In this document: positions 18,004 through 28,575 of the stretch, piece after piece
How the letters are laid out: the number at the start of each line of letters is the position of its first letter
Position numbering within the stretch: the stretch's first letter is position 1
Assembly (NCBI GenBank): GCA_016868665.1
Contig: VGGK01000003.1
Coordinates: 39,467 to 103,466, forward strand
Direction: 5' to 3'
Source of the DNA: Chlorobiota bacterium
Lineage (GTDB): Bacteria; Bacteroidota; Chlorobiia; Chlorobiales; Chlorobiaceae
DNA: 64,000 nucleotides
Position numbers and translations under genes: made by a program
The notes under the pieces: model-generated
What the model saw: only the letters and a program-made list of their open reading frames with translations
What the model was told of the DNA's origin: nothing
Databases searched by the model: none

Positions 18004-21000
18004 ATGAAAAAATCACGTTTAGCCATCGTGGCGCTTCTTGTTGCGCTCGGAGCGTCCAATGCCCATGGGCAGAGTTACAGCGTCAGTGACTATGCCGGTA
18101 CCAATGATAACGGGACATTGCGCAAGGCATTGAGTAATCTTAGCTCTACTGGATCCGGAAGCGGAAATACCATTACATTTTCAAACGGTCTTGGCGAGAT
18201 AGCTCTTTCAAACGATCTGACCGAGATCAACAAAGGGGTTTCCTTTCTTTCGGATTACAGTGTGCAGATTCGTTCATCGAGCCTGACCGGTAAAAGTTTG
18301 TTCACCCTGGGTAATGACAGTCCTTCGATTTCAATTTCGCCGAATCTGGATCTCTATGCGCAGGGGCAGAACAACGTGAAAGCCATTTTCGGCAAGAGAA
18401 GCATAAATATCCTCAGCGGGCTTGGCGGCGATTATGAGGCGCAAACCCAGTTAGGAAACGGAGCCTACGGTATTCTTGCCAACGGGGATGCGAGATGGAC
18501 TTCTACTGGTATTTTTAGTGGATACTGGACTTATCATTCGGGAAATATAAGCATCGGTCTTCTTTCTGATGACGGCCTCTCCGGCAGCGTTACAGCTACG
18601 TCGGCCGCAAGCCATGCATATGGCCTGAGGGCTGGCGGTCCGACTGAATATGGTATTCTTACGAATTTTCGCGTTGCAGGCGATATAGCGGTGTACGGCG
18701 ATCTTTCAGGAGAAGTGAGTGCGACTGCCGTCGATGACCATGCGTACGGTCTCTATGCCCAGGGCGGCAGGGGCAGCGCGAACGGATCGATCACGATCGA
18801 CGGCGATCTGTCCGGTTCGGTTACAGCCACAGCTACTGAAGGAAATTATGCATACGGCCTCTATGCACGTGGCACGTCGCTGGATCTTTCCAGGGATATA
18901 CTATCGGGAAACGGCATAAAGACAGGCACACTTTCACTCGGAGCGTTGTCAGGCAAGGTTACGGTTACTGCGGCCGGTAGCGACGCGTATGGCCTGAAGG
19001 CCGGAGAACTTGGAGTGTCTCCGGGTGAGTATGATGGCCTGGATGATTTACTTGGTCTGGTTAATTATGCTCCCGGTAACATTTTTATCGGAAGCAGCGG
19101 GAACGGCGGCGACCTTTCCGGCATTATCGACGTCGAGGCAACCGGGGGTTCAAATGCTTACGGATTGTATGCAGCAGGAGACATCACTATTTATGGATCT
19201 TTTACTGAAGGGAACTTCAATGTGACCTTGAATGGAGAGGGAGAGGGTTCCGCTTCAGAGGGCGGTCTCGTTACTGTCAGGGCCGGTCAGGATCATGCGT
19301 ACGGCATGTATGCGTCAGGCGACATTGTTACAGGAGGAGACTTTGCCGGTACGATGGATGTGGAAGCTGGAGGCAGCAACGCCTATGGTCTGAAAGCCGG
19401 AGAGGCAATTTTCGTCAACAATCTCCCGGTTTCCGTATTGGAGGGGGATATTATAGTCGGAGACCATGCATCGTTAACCGGTGATTTTTCCGGTAAAGTA
19501 TCTGTTGATGCAGCAACCGGTTCCAACGCATTCGGTCTTTTTGCCTCCAATGATATCATAGTCGGCGGTTCCTTCCTTGGTACAGGCGTACCCGACCTTG
19601 CGAAGGTTTCGGTAATGGATTCCGGATATCCTGATATAGATATTTCGGCGGCCGGAAATTTCGTCATGGGCATCACCGCGCTCAATAATATCGAAGTTGG
19701 CGTTGATTTTGCCAACACGGTATCGGTTTCAGCTGGCGGCAATGTGGCTTCGGGTATATTTGCTGGAAACAACATAAACGTCGGTAACGATTTCTCTGCC
19801 TCAGTGTCGTCTACGGCAGGCGGCGATGTAGCGACAGGCGTTTTCGCCGGCGACGATATCGAAGTCGGAAACGATCTGTCGGCAACGGTAAGGGCCGATG
19901 CAGGCGGCAATGTGGCAACGGGAATTCTTGCTCTCGGTAACATTGAAACAGGCGGCGATCTGTCCGGAAAAATCGTCACGAAAGCCGGAGGGAATGCTGC
20001 CCTGGGTATGTCATCGGGTAACGATGTGCTGATCGGCAACGATCTTTCCGGTAAAATCATCACGAAAGCCGGCGGCACAGGAGCGTCGGGTATACTGGCT
20101 TTGAACAACATCGAGATCGGCAACGATCTTTCCGGTAAAGTGATTACGATTGCCGATGGTAACCTGGCTGCAGGTCTCTCGGCCGGGGGCGATATTGAAA
20201 TCGCCGGCGAGCTTTCAGGGAAGGTTATCTCGATTGCAAAAGGTGAAGGTACCGGATTCGATTTTTTCGGTATTGGCGCATTCGGCCTTGGCGCTCTCGG
20301 CGGGATTTATGGCGCAACTCCGGACGAGTCGCTTGATATTTCCGGTACTGTACTGGCAAAGGCAAATATCGGAGCTGCTGGCATAGTGGCTTTTGGTCCG
20401 ATGAACCTTGACATTACCGGTACGGTTGCAGGTATCGATACGTTTATCGATGGAGAGAATCTCGGCTTCTCTGTTCTGTCCGGCTCGCTGTTGACGTCGA
20501 ACAATGTTACCGACAAGGTGACGGTCAGAGAATACGGAGAGCTTATCGGCAGCGTCAATCTCGGTGCCGGTGATGATGAGATGACGGTGGAGGATCAGGC
20601 GATAATCAGCAGCGTACCGATGCTGAACGGCGGGACCACCCTGGATTTCCAGAATTCCGAGAACGACGTGCTGACCTTTGATGGTTGGACCGGAACGCTC
20701 GGCGATGTGGTGATCAACTGGGAAACCATCGATGTTCTCAACAACTCCGATGTCGATCTCGGCAAGAGCAAGGTTATCATTACCCTTGCTGACGGCTTGC
20801 AGGAGTACGAAGCGCAACTGTTGCAGCCGGTGAACATGACGATCGATGAAACATCGGCTGTTCGTGCCAAAGGCAATTCGCCGGGTCTTTACGGGCTCGT
20901 TGGCAATCTGACGAATAAGGGCCTTTTCGACCAGATGGATGATGAGGTCAATGACGTCATGGCTCTCATTGATTATTCCGGCTCGGGCAATGATGCGTTT

Positions 21001-22251
21001 TACTATCTCGATGCCGATCTGAGCACAAGCGGTAAAATATCGACCGAGGGATTGATTGTGGCCGGCGATGTTTCCGGCAAGACCAAGGTGATGCTGAATA
21101 ATGTCGATAGCCATGTTGCGGTTACCGAAGGTGATGGTATCCTGTTTGCCGCGGTGGCGGGTTCAAGCCAGAACGATGCGTTCGTGCTTGAAAATCCGAA
21201 CGATTTCGGCCCCTTCGCTGTGGACATCGCTCGGGGGACATCTTCTTTGACCGATGAAAGCTGGTTTATCGTATCGCCCGGCTATCGCGAAGAGGCTGCC
21301 GTGCTTCAGGCTGTAACGCCGTTCATCGAGCGCCTCGGATACGAGTCGATCATGAAGTTCCACGAGCGCCGCGCCTACGGATGGTTCCGGTATGACGAGG
21401 GTGAGCAGGAAGCGTACTGGGTGCGTATGACCGGCAGCAAGTATCGCCTCGGCATGGAAGGCGATGCTGCCAGCGAGCTTGAAGGCTACACCGGCTGGTT
21501 CCAGATCGGTGCCGACCTCTACGCAGACGGCAACGAGGATACCCGGTTCAATATCGGTGTGTTCGCCGGCGCCGGTTATGGCGAGGCCGACGTTGCGGGC
21601 CTGAGGAGCGACAAGGCAGGCGAACTTTCGCAGACCGCTTATGGCATAGGCGCCTACATGACGCTGCACCAGCGGGGAGCATGGTACCTCGATGCCGTGG
21701 CGCAGGCAATCTACAACGACCTGAGCATCGACTATCTGACCGAGGCGAAACAGAAGCCCGATGCATGGTCGTGGCTGGCTTCAATCGAAACGGGCGGATG
21801 TATCGGCCTGGGTGATTCGTTCCGGCTCCAGCCGCAGGCGCAGCTCGTCTACCAGCATACCGACGGCATCGATCTGCAGACTCTTGTAGGAGAAGTCAAC
21901 ATCGAGGATCACGAAGGGCTGCAGGGCCGTCTGAGCCTGACCGGTATTGCCGGTGCATGCAAGGACGACACGAATCCTTTCTTCGAGGTTACCCTTATCA
22001 GGGATTTCTCGGAAAGCGGCAAGGTTGTCTATCAGGGCAACGCCGAACTCGATCCTTCGTTTGATCATGAGGCTGTCGAGCTTTCTTCAAACCCTGAAAG
22101 ATGGTTCCTCGGCGGAGCTGTCGGCCTGAGCAGGGAAGTATCCGAAAAGAATGCACTTGGCTACTACATCAAGCTTGGCGCACTCTATGGAATGGACAGT
22201 CTCGATTCCTACAGCTACTCGCTGATGGCCGGATTGAGAAAAACATTCTGA
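18004..22251 (+). CDS. Large repeat-containing autotransporter-like outer-membrane protein
   Basis: The 1415-residue protein begins with a classical signal peptide ([22 protein letters not shown]). Residues about 200-750 are a chain of imperfect repeats. The first copies are about 30-60 residues and end in AYGLYA/AYGLKA-type boxes; the later ones settle to 27-30 residues of the form [20 protein letters not shown]. Such Gly/Asp-rich repeats suggest a parallel beta-helix passenger. Residues about 770-1100 are a less repetitive linker. About the last 310 residues (from [16 protein letters not shown]) alternate polar and aromatic residues and end in Phe (LRKTF), as in autotransporter beta-barrels. 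The likely role is adhesion or cell-cell contact, by inference. A strong terminator follows at 22280. Confidence 0.88.
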   Translation: MKKSRLAIVALLVALGASNAHGQSYSVSDYAGTNDNGTLRKALSNLSSTGSGSGNTITFSNGLGEIALSNDLTEINKGVSFLSDYSVQIRSSSLTGKSLFTLGNDSPSISISPNLDLYAQGQNNVKAIFGKRSINILSGLGGDYEAQTQLGNGAYGILANGDARWTSTGIFSGYWTYHSGNISIGLLSDDGLSGSVTATSAASHAYGLRAGGPTEYGILTNFRVAGDIAVYGDLSGEVSATAVDDHAYGLYAQGGRGSANGSITIDGDLSGSVTATATEGNYAYGLYARGTSLDLSRDILSGNGIKTGTLSLGALSGKVTVTAAGSDAYGLKAGELGVSPGEYDGLDDLLGLVNYAPGNIFIGSSGNGGDLSGIIDVEATGGSNAYGLYAAGDITIYGSFTEGNFNVTLNGEGEGSASEGGLVTVRAGQDHAYGMYASGDIVTGGDFAGTMDVEAGGSNAYGLKAGEAIFVNNLPVSVLEGDIIVGDHASLTGDFSGKVSVDAATGSNAFGLFASNDIIVGGSFLGTGVPDLAKVSVMDSGYPDIDISAAGNFVMGITALNNIEVGVDFANTVSVSAGGNVASGIFAGNNINVGNDFSASVSSTAGGDVATGVFAGDDIEVGNDLSATVRADAGGNVATGILALGNIETGGDLSGKIVTKAGGNAALGMSSGNDVLIGNDLSGKIITKAGGTGASGILALNNIEIGNDLSGKVITIADGNLAAGLSAGGDIEIAGELSGKVISIAKGEGTGFDFFGIGAFGLGALGGIYGATPDESLDISGTVLAKANIGAAGIVAFGPMNLDITGTVAGIDTFIDGENLGFSVLSGSLLTSNNVTDKVTVREYGELIGSVNLGAGDDEMTVEDQAIISSVPMLNGGTTLDFQNSENDVLTFDGWTGTLGDVVINWETIDVLNNSDVDLGKSKVIITLADGLQEYEAQLLQPVNMTIDETSAVRAKGNSPGLYGLVGNLTNKGLFDQMDDEVNDVMALIDYSGSGNDAFYYLDADLSTSGKISTEGLIVAGDVSGKTKVMLNNVDSHVAVTEGDGILFAAVAGSSQNDAFVLENPNDFGPFAVDIARGTSSLTDESWFIVSPGYREEAAVLQAVTPFIERLGYESIMKFHERRAYGWFRYDEGEQEAYWVRMTGSKYRLGMEGDAASELEGYTGWFQIGADLYADGNEDTRFNIGVFAGAGYGEADVAGLRSDKAGELSQTAYGIGAYMTLHQRGAWYLDAVAQAIYNDLSIDYLTEAKQKPDAWSWLASIETGGCIGLGDSFRLQPQAQLVYQHTDGIDLQTLVGEVNIEDHEGLQGRLSLTGIAGACKDDTNPFFEVTLIRDFSESGKVVYQGNAELDPSFDHEAVELSSNPERWFLGGAVGLSREVSEKNALGYYIKLGALYGMDSLDSYSYSLMAGLRKTF
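19650..20240 (+). repeat. Most regular part of the autotransporter repeat array
   Basis: In this part the passenger repeats have a near-constant period of 27-30 codons (about 81-90 bases), and each copy carries a version of GNDLSGK followed by AGGN and an AxGIxA box. At least seven consecutive copies can be read. DNA identity between neighbours is high enough (for example GATCTTTCCGGTAAA recurs) that copy number could change by recombination or slippage. Before 19650 the units are longer and more diverged. Confidence 0.75.
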
Positions 22252-22279
22252 TTGCCTGAATCGGTTCAGCGGCAATGTG

Positions 22280-22312
22280 GAAAGCGGGCGGAAAGCCCGC
22301 TTTCTTTTTTTT
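22280..22312 (+). terminator. Rho-independent terminator after the autotransporter gene
   Basis: A perfect 10-bp stem, GAAAGCGGGC (22280-22289) with GCCCGCTTTC (22295-22304) around a five-base loop, is followed by a run of eight T. It lies 29 bases after the stop codon and should isolate the autotransporter transcript from corA. Confidence 0.92.
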
Positions 22313-22427
22313 CATTGTATAGAGAATGTCTGGTTCTGAAACTTTTTCCGGCTATCGGCGGTTTTCCGGCTTTGTCTGATTATGCATGGTGCCCGGTTAA
22401 TGCGTGTGCAAAAGGGGAAACACGATA

Positions 22428-23555
22428 ATGAAGCAGAAACGCGTTGCGTCGAAAGGCGGAAGGGACGATCGGGCGGATGTCCGTTCCATGAAGAAGGTGA
22501 TGCGTCATTTTTCCGGCAAGATCGGCCAGCCGGCTGGAACGCTGTTTCATACAGGGGAGCGGAGAGAGGAGCGTCCCGTCATCACGGTATTCGGATATGA
22601 CGAGGAGCGGCATGTCCGTCTGGATGTGCAGAGCCTCGAAGAGTGTCGCGATCTGCGGGAAAAGTACAGGGTGCTCTGGATAAACATCGACGGGCTGCAC
22701 GAGGTGAAGGTCGTCGAAGATGCGGGCAGGATGTTCGGCATTCATCCGCTTACGCAGGAAGATATCCTGCATACCCATCAGCGTCCGAAAATCGAGGAGT
22801 ACGACAAATACCTGTTTCTGATGCTGAGGATGCTCAGTATCGCTGCAGGTTCGGAGACGGTTGCCGAAGAGCAGCTGAGCATGGTTGTCGGTAACGGTTA
22901 TGTGCTGACCTTTCAGGAGACGTCCGGCGACGTTTTCGATTCCATACGGGAGAGGATTGCCACATCCGGTACATCGCTGCGCAAGAGGGGCGCCGATTAT
23001 CTCGCCTATGCGCTTATGGATGCAGTCGTCGATAATTATTTCAGTGTTCTCGAACAGTTCGAGAACCGAATCGATCAGCTCGACACGCAGTTGCTCGATC
23101 AGTCTGCAGATGCGGCTTTCCAGTCGATCTACACGCTGAAAAAAGAGCTTATTCTGCTTCGAAAATCAGTCTGGCCCATGCGCGAGATCGTCAACAGCAT
23201 CAGCCGGGACGGGTTCGACGTGATCGACGATGTCTCGACCGGTCCGTTTTTCAGGGATATTTTCGACAACCTGATTCTTGTCATAGAAACCGTCGATACC
23301 TATCGGGATATTGCAATAGGCATGTACGACACAAGGCTTGCTATCGTCAACAATCGCATGAACGGGATCATGAAGGTTCTCACGATCATTGCCACTGTGT
23401 TCATGCCGATATCCTTCATTGCCGGCGTATACGGCATGAACTTCCGCTATATGCCCGAACTCGAGTGGCGATGGGGTTATTTTGCCGTATGGGGCTTCAT
23501 GCTCGCCCTTTCTGCCGGCATGATGCTTTATTTTCGCACAAAACGGTGGTTTTAG
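22428..23555 (+). CDS. corA: Magnesium/cobalt transporter CorA
   Basis: CorA is a pentameric inner-membrane channel for Mg2+ (and Co2+). The 375-residue protein has a long acidic/helical cytoplasmic domain, followed by two C-terminal membrane segments. The selectivity signature Gly-Met-Asn occurs in IAGVYGMNFRYMPEL just after the first membrane segment, followed by the periplasmic loop and the second segment near the C-terminus. The ATG at 22428 was chosen because AAGGGGA lies about 10 bases upstream; a GTG/ATG eight codons earlier is possible. It stands alone between the autotransporter terminator and the convergent UPF0114 gene. Confidence 0.94.
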   Translation: MKQKRVASKGGRDDRADVRSMKKVMRHFSGKIGQPAGTLFHTGERREERPVITVFGYDEERHVRLDVQSLEECRDLREKYRVLWINIDGLHEVKVVEDAGRMFGIHPLTQEDILHTHQRPKIEEYDKYLFLMLRMLSIAAGSETVAEEQLSMVVGNGYVLTFQETSGDVFDSIRERIATSGTSLRKRGADYLAYALMDAVVDNYFSVLEQFENRIDQLDTQLLDQSADAAFQSIYTLKKELILLRKSVWPMREIVNSISRDGFDVIDDVSTGPFFRDIFDNLILVIETVDTYRDIAIGMYDTRLAIVNNRMNGIMKVLTIIATVFMPISFIAGVYGMNFRYMPELEWRWGYFAVWGFMLALSAGMMLYFRTKRWF

Positions 23556-23574
23556 CGATCAGTTCTACTGGTAA

Positions 23575-24069
23575 TCAGTGTTTTTCTTCATATTTTCCTT
23601 TTTTCTTCTGTCCGGTAAAGTAGGTCAGCCCTGCTACCACTATGCCTATGGCGCCACCCAGGTAAAGTATTTCTGTTTCACCGTGCCATTTTACGACATG
23701 GCCGAGAAAGATGACGGCCATGACAACGACAATGACCCCGATGAGTTTGCTTTTCAGGTCGTCGAGATTATGGATTATGAGCCATTCCGGGAGTTTTATG
23801 GTATCGTCGATGAACAGTTCGTACAATCCCAGCGACATGATATAGAGCGCCGTTGCGACAAGGAAAAGATCGGCGTTTTCAATGAATCCGAGCGCAAGAG
23901 ACTTCGCTCCCTTGGCCGATACCGCGCCATCCAGAATGGTATGGGTTATCTGCTGAACGACGGATATGCCCCCGTAGATGATCAGCGTGAGGGCGGAAAG
24001 GAATGTGCCTGCAACGGCGATTATGATGAGGTAACGTGTGGATGAGAGCAGGTTGCGCACAAATGCCAT
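23575..24069 (-). CDS. UPF0114 (YqhA) family inner-membrane protein
   Basis: The 164-residue protein resembles YqhA/UPF0114 proteins of unknown function: N-terminal basic residues, then about four hydrophobic segments, with the conserved SLGLYELFIDD and the amphipathic segment PEWLIIHNLDDLKSKLIGVIV. The C-terminus is Lys/Glu-rich and cytoplasmic. It converges with corA (20 bases apart) and is divergent from the CIA30 gene. No function should be inferred beyond membrane location. Confidence 0.85.
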   Translation of the reverse strand: MAFVRNLLSSTRYLIIIAVAGTFLSALTLIIYGGISVVQQITHTILDGAVSAKGAKSLALGFIENADLFLVATALYIMSLGLYELFIDDTIKLPEWLIIHNLDDLKSKLIGVIVVVMAVIFLGHVVKWHGETEILYLGGAIGIVVAGLTYFTGQKKKGKYEEKH

Positions 24070-24211
24070 GGCTGTTGCTGTTTGAAGTTAAATAATTTTT
24101 TACAAGAATATGTAATGTATATGCCATGCTTCGGGCACATGGCATCGTGTTCTTTTTATGGATCGGCCTGACTTTCGGTTGTCAATTTGGTAGTATAACA
24201 GAATTTTGCTT

Positions 24212-24724
24212 ATGAGTACGGAAAAACTGATCTGCGATTTTACGACACCTCACTGCCTCGACTGGTACAGTGTTGATGATGTGGTCATGGGCGGTGCTTC
24301 GGGCAGCCGTTTTTATCGAAATGCTGACAGCACCGCGACGTTCGAGGGATTTCTCACAACGGAAAACAGCGGTGGATTCGCTTCTGTCAGAACATTTCTG
24401 CCCGACAGGGATTATTCGGGATTTACCGGCATAGAGCTCTCTGTGCGGGGTGACGGCAAGCGGTACAGTTTTCGCATACGCAACGACGATCGTTTTGATG
24501 GTATAGTCTATAAACACGATTTCGATACCGTTCGGGGGGAGTGGATTCAGGTATTGCTTCCGTTTTCGCAGTTCAAGGCTGCATTCAGGGGAAGGACCGT
24601 CGAAGGAACCCATCCGCTCGATGCCTCAAATATCGTTCAGATCGGCATACTCGTTTCGAAAAAGCAGATCGGAGGCTTCTCGCTTGATATCGACTGGATC
24701 AAAGCCTATCGGAATCCTTCGTAG
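24212..24724 (+). CDS. CIA30 (NDUFAF1-like) domain protein
   Basis: The 170-residue soluble protein consists of one CIA30 domain, a galactose-binding-like beta-sandwich. The signature DVVMGGASGSRF occurs near the N-terminus, then GFASVRTF, ELSVRGDGKRYSFRIR and a C-terminal DIDWIKAYR. In mitochondria the homologue NDUFAF1 helps assemble respiratory complex I; the bacterial role is unknown and many bacterial members lie away from complex I genes, as here. The ATG at 24212 is taken as start. It is divergent from the UPF0114 gene across about 140 bases. Confidence 0.85.
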   Translation: MSTEKLICDFTTPHCLDWYSVDDVVMGGASGSRFYRNADSTATFEGFLTTENSGGFASVRTFLPDRDYSGFTGIELSVRGDGKRYSFRIRNDDRFDGIVYKHDFDTVRGEWIQVLLPFSQFKAAFRGRTVEGTHPLDASNIVQIGILVSKKQIGGFSLDIDWIKAYRNPS

Positions 24725-24847
24725 CCTTACAGGATTGCGATCAATGTTCATGGGATTTGCGCGTTCGCTGCCGGAGATCGTTGCGGCAGCATTTTTGAGT
24801 CCTGCAGAAACAGGTGAACATGGCTTTCTGGTGAAGGGGTGATGTTG

Positions 24848-25684
24848 TCAGAGCGCTGCAGAGTATTCAAGAGAACTGACCCGTACTGCCACGCTGAGTT
24901 TTTCCGTCGCCGCTCCCTTGTAGGTGCCCCTGACGGGAGGCACATCGCCGTAGTCCCGCCCGGCGCCTATCTTGATGTAACGCTCATCGACAAGGAGGGT
25001 GCTGTGGGTGGGGTCGAATCCCGTCCATCCTTTTTCCGCACCGCAGTAGATTTCGCACCATGCGTGGCTGGCTTCGTCGCGACCTTCAGGAGTGCTGCCT
25101 CCACCGAAAAGATAGCCGCTTACATAGCGTGAGGGCAGTCCGAGACTGCGGCAGACAGCTATCATGATATGCGCAAAGTCCTGGCAGACTCCTCGTCCGA
25201 GAACCATGACCACTGCGCTGGTACTGTGAACGTCGGTCACCCCCGGCTCGTAGCGGAACGATTCGTTTATATGCCGGCAGATATCGAGAGCCTGCTGATA
25301 ACGGTCGACGGTTCCTCTGAAAGGTTCGGCGAAGCTGAGAATTGCCGGGTCGAAATGCACGTAACGGCTCTCTGCAGAGAAGTCCATGAGATAAATTTCT
25401 CTTTCTTCGGGCGTTCCCTGTGATGCGGGAGCTGTTTCTACTACCGATGTCGCTACTATCTTCACTCTTTTGTGGCTCTGCAGGATATTGAAGTGGTGTA
25501 CCTTGTTGCCGTAAAAGTCGGTGTAGTCGAATACCGTCGCATCCGGATGGAGCTGCAGGTTGAAGTTCACGCATCGCTGGGCAGTTGTTCCGTTTCCTGC
25601 AGGATGCAGGCGCACTTCCGTTGCGGTCTCGTAAATGGGTGAGTCGTATTCGAAGAGGGTGGTATGTTCAACCTTGAGTATCAT
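24848..25684 (-). CDS. Transglutaminase-like (cysteine protease fold) protein
   Basis: The 278-residue protein starts with a bacterial transglutaminase-like N-terminal beta domain and continues into the catalytic transglutaminase core. The Cys-His-Asp triad is visible: GRGVCQDFAH (Cys), EASHAWCEIYC (His) and TGFDPTHS (Asp). Members act as proteases, amidases or cross-linking enzymes; no signal peptide is seen, so it is cytoplasmic. It is the third gene of a leftward set after the circularly permuted ATP-grasp and alpha-E genes, a combination that recurs across bacteria and has been proposed from comparative genomics to make and process peptide-like conjugates. The product is not known. Confidence 0.9.
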   Translation of the reverse strand: MILKVEHTTLFEYDSPIYETATEVRLHPAGNGTTAQRCVNFNLQLHPDATVFDYTDFYGNKVHHFNILQSHKRVKIVATSVVETAPASQGTPEEREIYLMDFSAESRYVHFDPAILSFAEPFRGTVDRYQQALDICRHINESFRYEPGVTDVHSTSAVVMVLGRGVCQDFAHIMIAVCRSLGLPSRYVSGYLFGGGSTPEGRDEASHAWCEIYCGAEKGWTGFDPTHSTLLVDERYIKIGAGRDYGDVPPVRGTYKGAATEKLSVAVRVSSLEYSAAL

Positions 25685-25736
25685 AACACAAACTACTTAT
25701 TTCCCGGAGATTTCCCGCCGGAAAAGCGCGGGATAT

Positions 25737-26807
25737 TCATTGCTGCTGCTGCGACTGGCTCCAGTTTGCACGTCCTCCGGCAAGTCCGGTGAAGGGGAGC
25801 GCCTCGTGAATGTCGTTCGGTTCGATTTTCGGGGTGTGGTAGGCAAAGTAGAGCAGATGTATCTGTTCGCCGATTCTGTTCAGCCCCTGTTCGATCTCTT
25901 CGAGAAAGCTGTGGAGTCCTTTGTTGTACATATCCTCAACCGTGGTATATATCAGCTCCGCCTCCATTTTGCCGATTAGCCGGTCGGCGTTGTTTGCGTA
26001 GCGGTGGCGGGAGCTGCCGGAAATCCTCCAGAGAGCTTCCTGCGCCGCATAGATCGAAAAAGCGATGCTGCGGGGGAAAGTCCGGTCGAGGACGAGAAAC
26101 CAGAGAATGTTTTCGGGATCGATCTTTGACAGGTAGACCTTTCGGAACGCTTCGAGCGCACTGCAGCTTTTCAGCACGGCCATCCACTGAATGGTATCGA
26201 ACGAATCGTGGACAGGATCGTGTTCGCGTCCTTCTCTGGGAAGCAGCATGTGATATTTCACGTCGATAAGCCGCGCCGTGTTGTCGGCGCGTTCGAGATA
26301 TTTGCCGATCTGAATGAACTCCCATCCTTCGGTGCGTGAAAAGATGTTGTCCGTGATGCCCTGGAACAGATGCGATGCGTTTTTTATCTCTCGGTAAAAA
26401 CTGAACGGGTCGTTATGCACCTGCTGCGGCGTGACGGTCTGCAGAAAGTGGTACAGGTTGTTGATCTGTTCCCACATTTCGCTCGATATGCTGTCGATGA
26501 TGCTGCGGGCATTCTCTCGCGCCATGCCGATTGATGCGTTGATGGAATTGCTGTTCTGGCGGTTGAATACCAGATAGTCCGTAACGGTATGGGCATTGAA
26601 CTCGGGATAGCGTTCCATAAATGACGCGGGATCGCCGGTTACGCGGATCAGCGGATTCCAGTAGTTCGGATGGTCGATAGCGGTGATGTCGTTCAGATCG
26701 AGCAGCAGGTTCAGATTCACCTCCAGAAAACGTGCGGTGTTTTCTGCCCTTTCGACATAGCGGCTCATCCAGAAAAGCGATTCGGCGACACGGCTCAGCA
26801 TGTTCAA
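25737..26807 (-). CDS. Alpha-E domain protein (DUF403)
   Basis: The 356-residue, mostly helical protein opens with MLSRVAESLFWMSRYVERAENTAR, the hallmark of the alpha-E family, and repeats a related stretch, GKYLERADNTARLID, near residue 170. The arrangement suggests two copies of a Glu/Arg-containing helical unit. No catalytic activity is established. It lies between the permuted ATP-grasp gene (15 bases upstream) and the transglutaminase-like gene (52 bases downstream), and is presumed to be their partner. The last residues are a Gln-rich tail. Confidence 0.92.
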   Translation of the reverse strand: MNMLSRVAESLFWMSRYVERAENTARFLEVNLNLLLDLNDITAIDHPNYWNPLIRVTGDPASFMERYPEFNAHTVTDYLVFNRQNSNSINASIGMARENARSIIDSISSEMWEQINNLYHFLQTVTPQQVHNDPFSFYREIKNASHLFQGITDNIFSRTEGWEFIQIGKYLERADNTARLIDVKYHMLLPREGREHDPVHDSFDTIQWMAVLKSCSALEAFRKVYLSKIDPENILWFLVLDRTFPRSIAFSIYAAQEALWRISGSSRHRYANNADRLIGKMEAELIYTTVEDMYNKGLHSFLEEIEQGLNRIGEQIHLLYFAYHTPKIEPNDIHEALPFTGLAGGRANWSQSQQQQ

Positions 26808-26822
26808 TTCCTCTTTATTGTG

Positions 26823-28271
26823 TTATTCGTCGATCACCCAGGTGTCCTTGCTGCCTCCCCCCTGGGAGGAGTTCACCACAAGCGATCCTCGTTTGAGCGC
26901 AACCCTCGTCAGACCGCCGGGAACGATGACCGGCGATTTTCCGAAAAGAACATATGGCCGAAGATCTATGTGGCAGCCGACAAGTTCGTTGTCGTTGAAA
27001 AGGCTCGGATGTCGCGAGAGAGAGATCGTAGGCTGGGCAATATAGTTGCGCGGATTTGCCACGATTTTTTCAGCGAACCGTTCCCTTTCTTCTTCTGTCG
27101 ATTCAGGTCCCACGAGCATGCCGTAGCCTCCGGACTCGTTCGCGGCTTTCACTACCAGCCTGTCGAGATTTTCAAGGATATATTTCATCTCTTTCGGGTT
27201 GCTCGGAAGCCATGTTTCAACATTTTCGAGCAGCGGATCTTCTCCAAGGTAGTAGCGTATGATTTTCGGCACGAAACTGTAGATTACCTTGTCGTCCGCA
27301 ACACCGGTGCCGATGGCGTTGGCAAGCGCGACGTTGCCTTTTCTGTATGCGTTTATCAGCCCTGCGACGCCGAGTTTCGAGTCGGGACGAAAGACCAGTG
27401 GATCGAGAAAGTCGTCGTCTACGCGCCGGTAAATCACATCTACCCGCTGCAGCCCCCTTGTCGTACGGGTATATACCTTATTGTTGTTTATAACCAGATC
27501 CCTTCCCTCGCAGAGTTCCACTCCCATCTGCCGGGCAAGAAAGCTGTGCTCGAAGTATGCGGAGTTGTAGATGCCCGGCGTGAGTACGACAACGTTGGGC
27601 TCGGGTCGGGACGTCGGGCTGATTTCCTGAAGGGTGCGCAGCAGCTCCTGCGGATAGTTGTCGATAGGGCGTACCTTGTAACGGTCGAAGAGTACCGGGA
27701 ATGCGCGTTTGAGCGCCTGCCGGTTCTGCAGCATGTAAGAGACCCCGCTGGGCGTGCGAAGGTTGTCTTCAAGAACCATGTACCGGCCGTCAAGCCCCCG
27801 GATGATGTCGCTGCCGGTTACGTGGATATAGACGCCGAGCGGAGGTCGGACTCCGACGAACTCGCGGCGGAAGTGCTTGCTGCCGAGTACCAGTTCGGCA
27901 GGGACGACCCGGTCTTTCAGGATTTTCTGGTCAGAATAGATATCCGTAAGAAATTCGTTGAGCGCCGTGATTCTCTGGATGAGGCCCTGTTCTATGCAAT
28001 GCCATTCATTGGCGGGAATGATCCGCGGAATAAGGTCGAAAGGAAAAATCCTCTCTATACCGTCTTCAACGCCATAGACGGTAAAGGTTATTCCCTGGTT
28101 GCGGAAAAAGACATTGACGATCTGCCTGCGGGTTCTGATATCTTCAAGCGAAAACTGACCGAACCGGTGTACCATTTTAACGTAATGATCTCTTGGCTTC
28201 ATTTCAGCCGAAAGCACTTCGTCAAAAAAACGGTCGGCGGATGCGTCGTATCGCTCAAACAGACTGATCAT
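26823..28271 (-). CDS. Circularly permuted ATP-grasp protein (type 2)
   Basis: The 482-residue cytoplasmic protein belongs to the circularly permuted ATP-grasp family (older names DUF404/DUF407). Recognisable segments are [16 protein letters not shown] in the middle, [34 protein letters not shown], then [17 protein letters not shown] containing the nucleotide-binding lysine and glycine loop, and a C-terminal [21 protein letters not shown]-grasp enzymes form amide bonds through acyl phosphates, so a ligase joining amino acids or capping a peptide is likely, but the substrate is unknown. First gene of the three-gene cassette; an A+T-rich gap of about 300 bases precedes it. Confidence 0.93.
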   Translation of the reverse strand: MISLFERYDASADRFFDEVLSAEMKPRDHYVKMVHRFGQFSLEDIRTRRQIVNVFFRNQGITFTVYGVEDGIERIFPFDLIPRIIPANEWHCIEQGLIQRITALNEFLTDIYSDQKILKDRVVPAELVLGSKHFRREFVGVRPPLGVYIHVTGSDIIRGLDGRYMVLEDNLRTPSGVSYMLQNRQALKRAFPVLFDRYKVRPIDNYPQELLRTLQEISPTSRPEPNVVVLTPGIYNSAYFEHSFLARQMGVELCEGRDLVINNNKVYTRTTRGLQRVDVIYRRVDDDFLDPLVFRPDSKLGVAGLINAYRKGNVALANAIGTGVADDKVIYSFVPKIIRYYLGEDPLLENVETWLPSNPKEMKYILENLDRLVVKAANESGGYGMLVGPESTEEERERFAEKIVANPRNYIAQPTISLSRHPSLFNDNELVGCHIDLRPYVLFGKSPVIVPGGLTRVALKRGSLVVNSSQGGGSKDTWVIDE

Positions 28272-28575
28272 TTCCGGATGGCTTTGTGCTTTTAATAATC
28301 TTCAAGCTGATATTTACATAACTTAAAATATTACGGATAAATATAAAATTTTTCTAAAAAAATAATACATCAATGTAGTTAATCCCTGAATCTGTCATTA
28401 TCGTCGCTGTTGTCTGAAGGCGGTTGACGGGCTGCCGGAAAACACCTGTAATCCTGTAATATTAAAAATTTCAGGATAATCTGTCTGATGCGCACAAATA
28501 ATTAGGCGTTTTATTGTTTTTCTTTAAATTAACTGTATAGTTATATGGTATTGTTTAATTTCAGCGGATTCAGCC
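28272..28575. other. A+T-rich divergent intergenic region
   Basis: This 304-base stretch lies between the ATP-grasp cassette and ndh, which diverge, so it should hold both promoters. I see no gene. It contains an inverted repeat ATCCTG/CAGGAT (28451-28456 and 28472-28477) with an A+T-rich interior, preceded by a partial direct copy CCTGTAAT; this could be an operator but no protein can be named. The last 60 bases before ndh are A+T-rich. Confidence 0.4.

Noticed and set aside
26670-28295. 541-codon open frame opposite the alpha-E and ATP-grasp genes
   Set aside because: The minus-strand products match known families from end to end; the plus-strand frame has low-complexity Arg/Val/Phe composition typical of a shadow.
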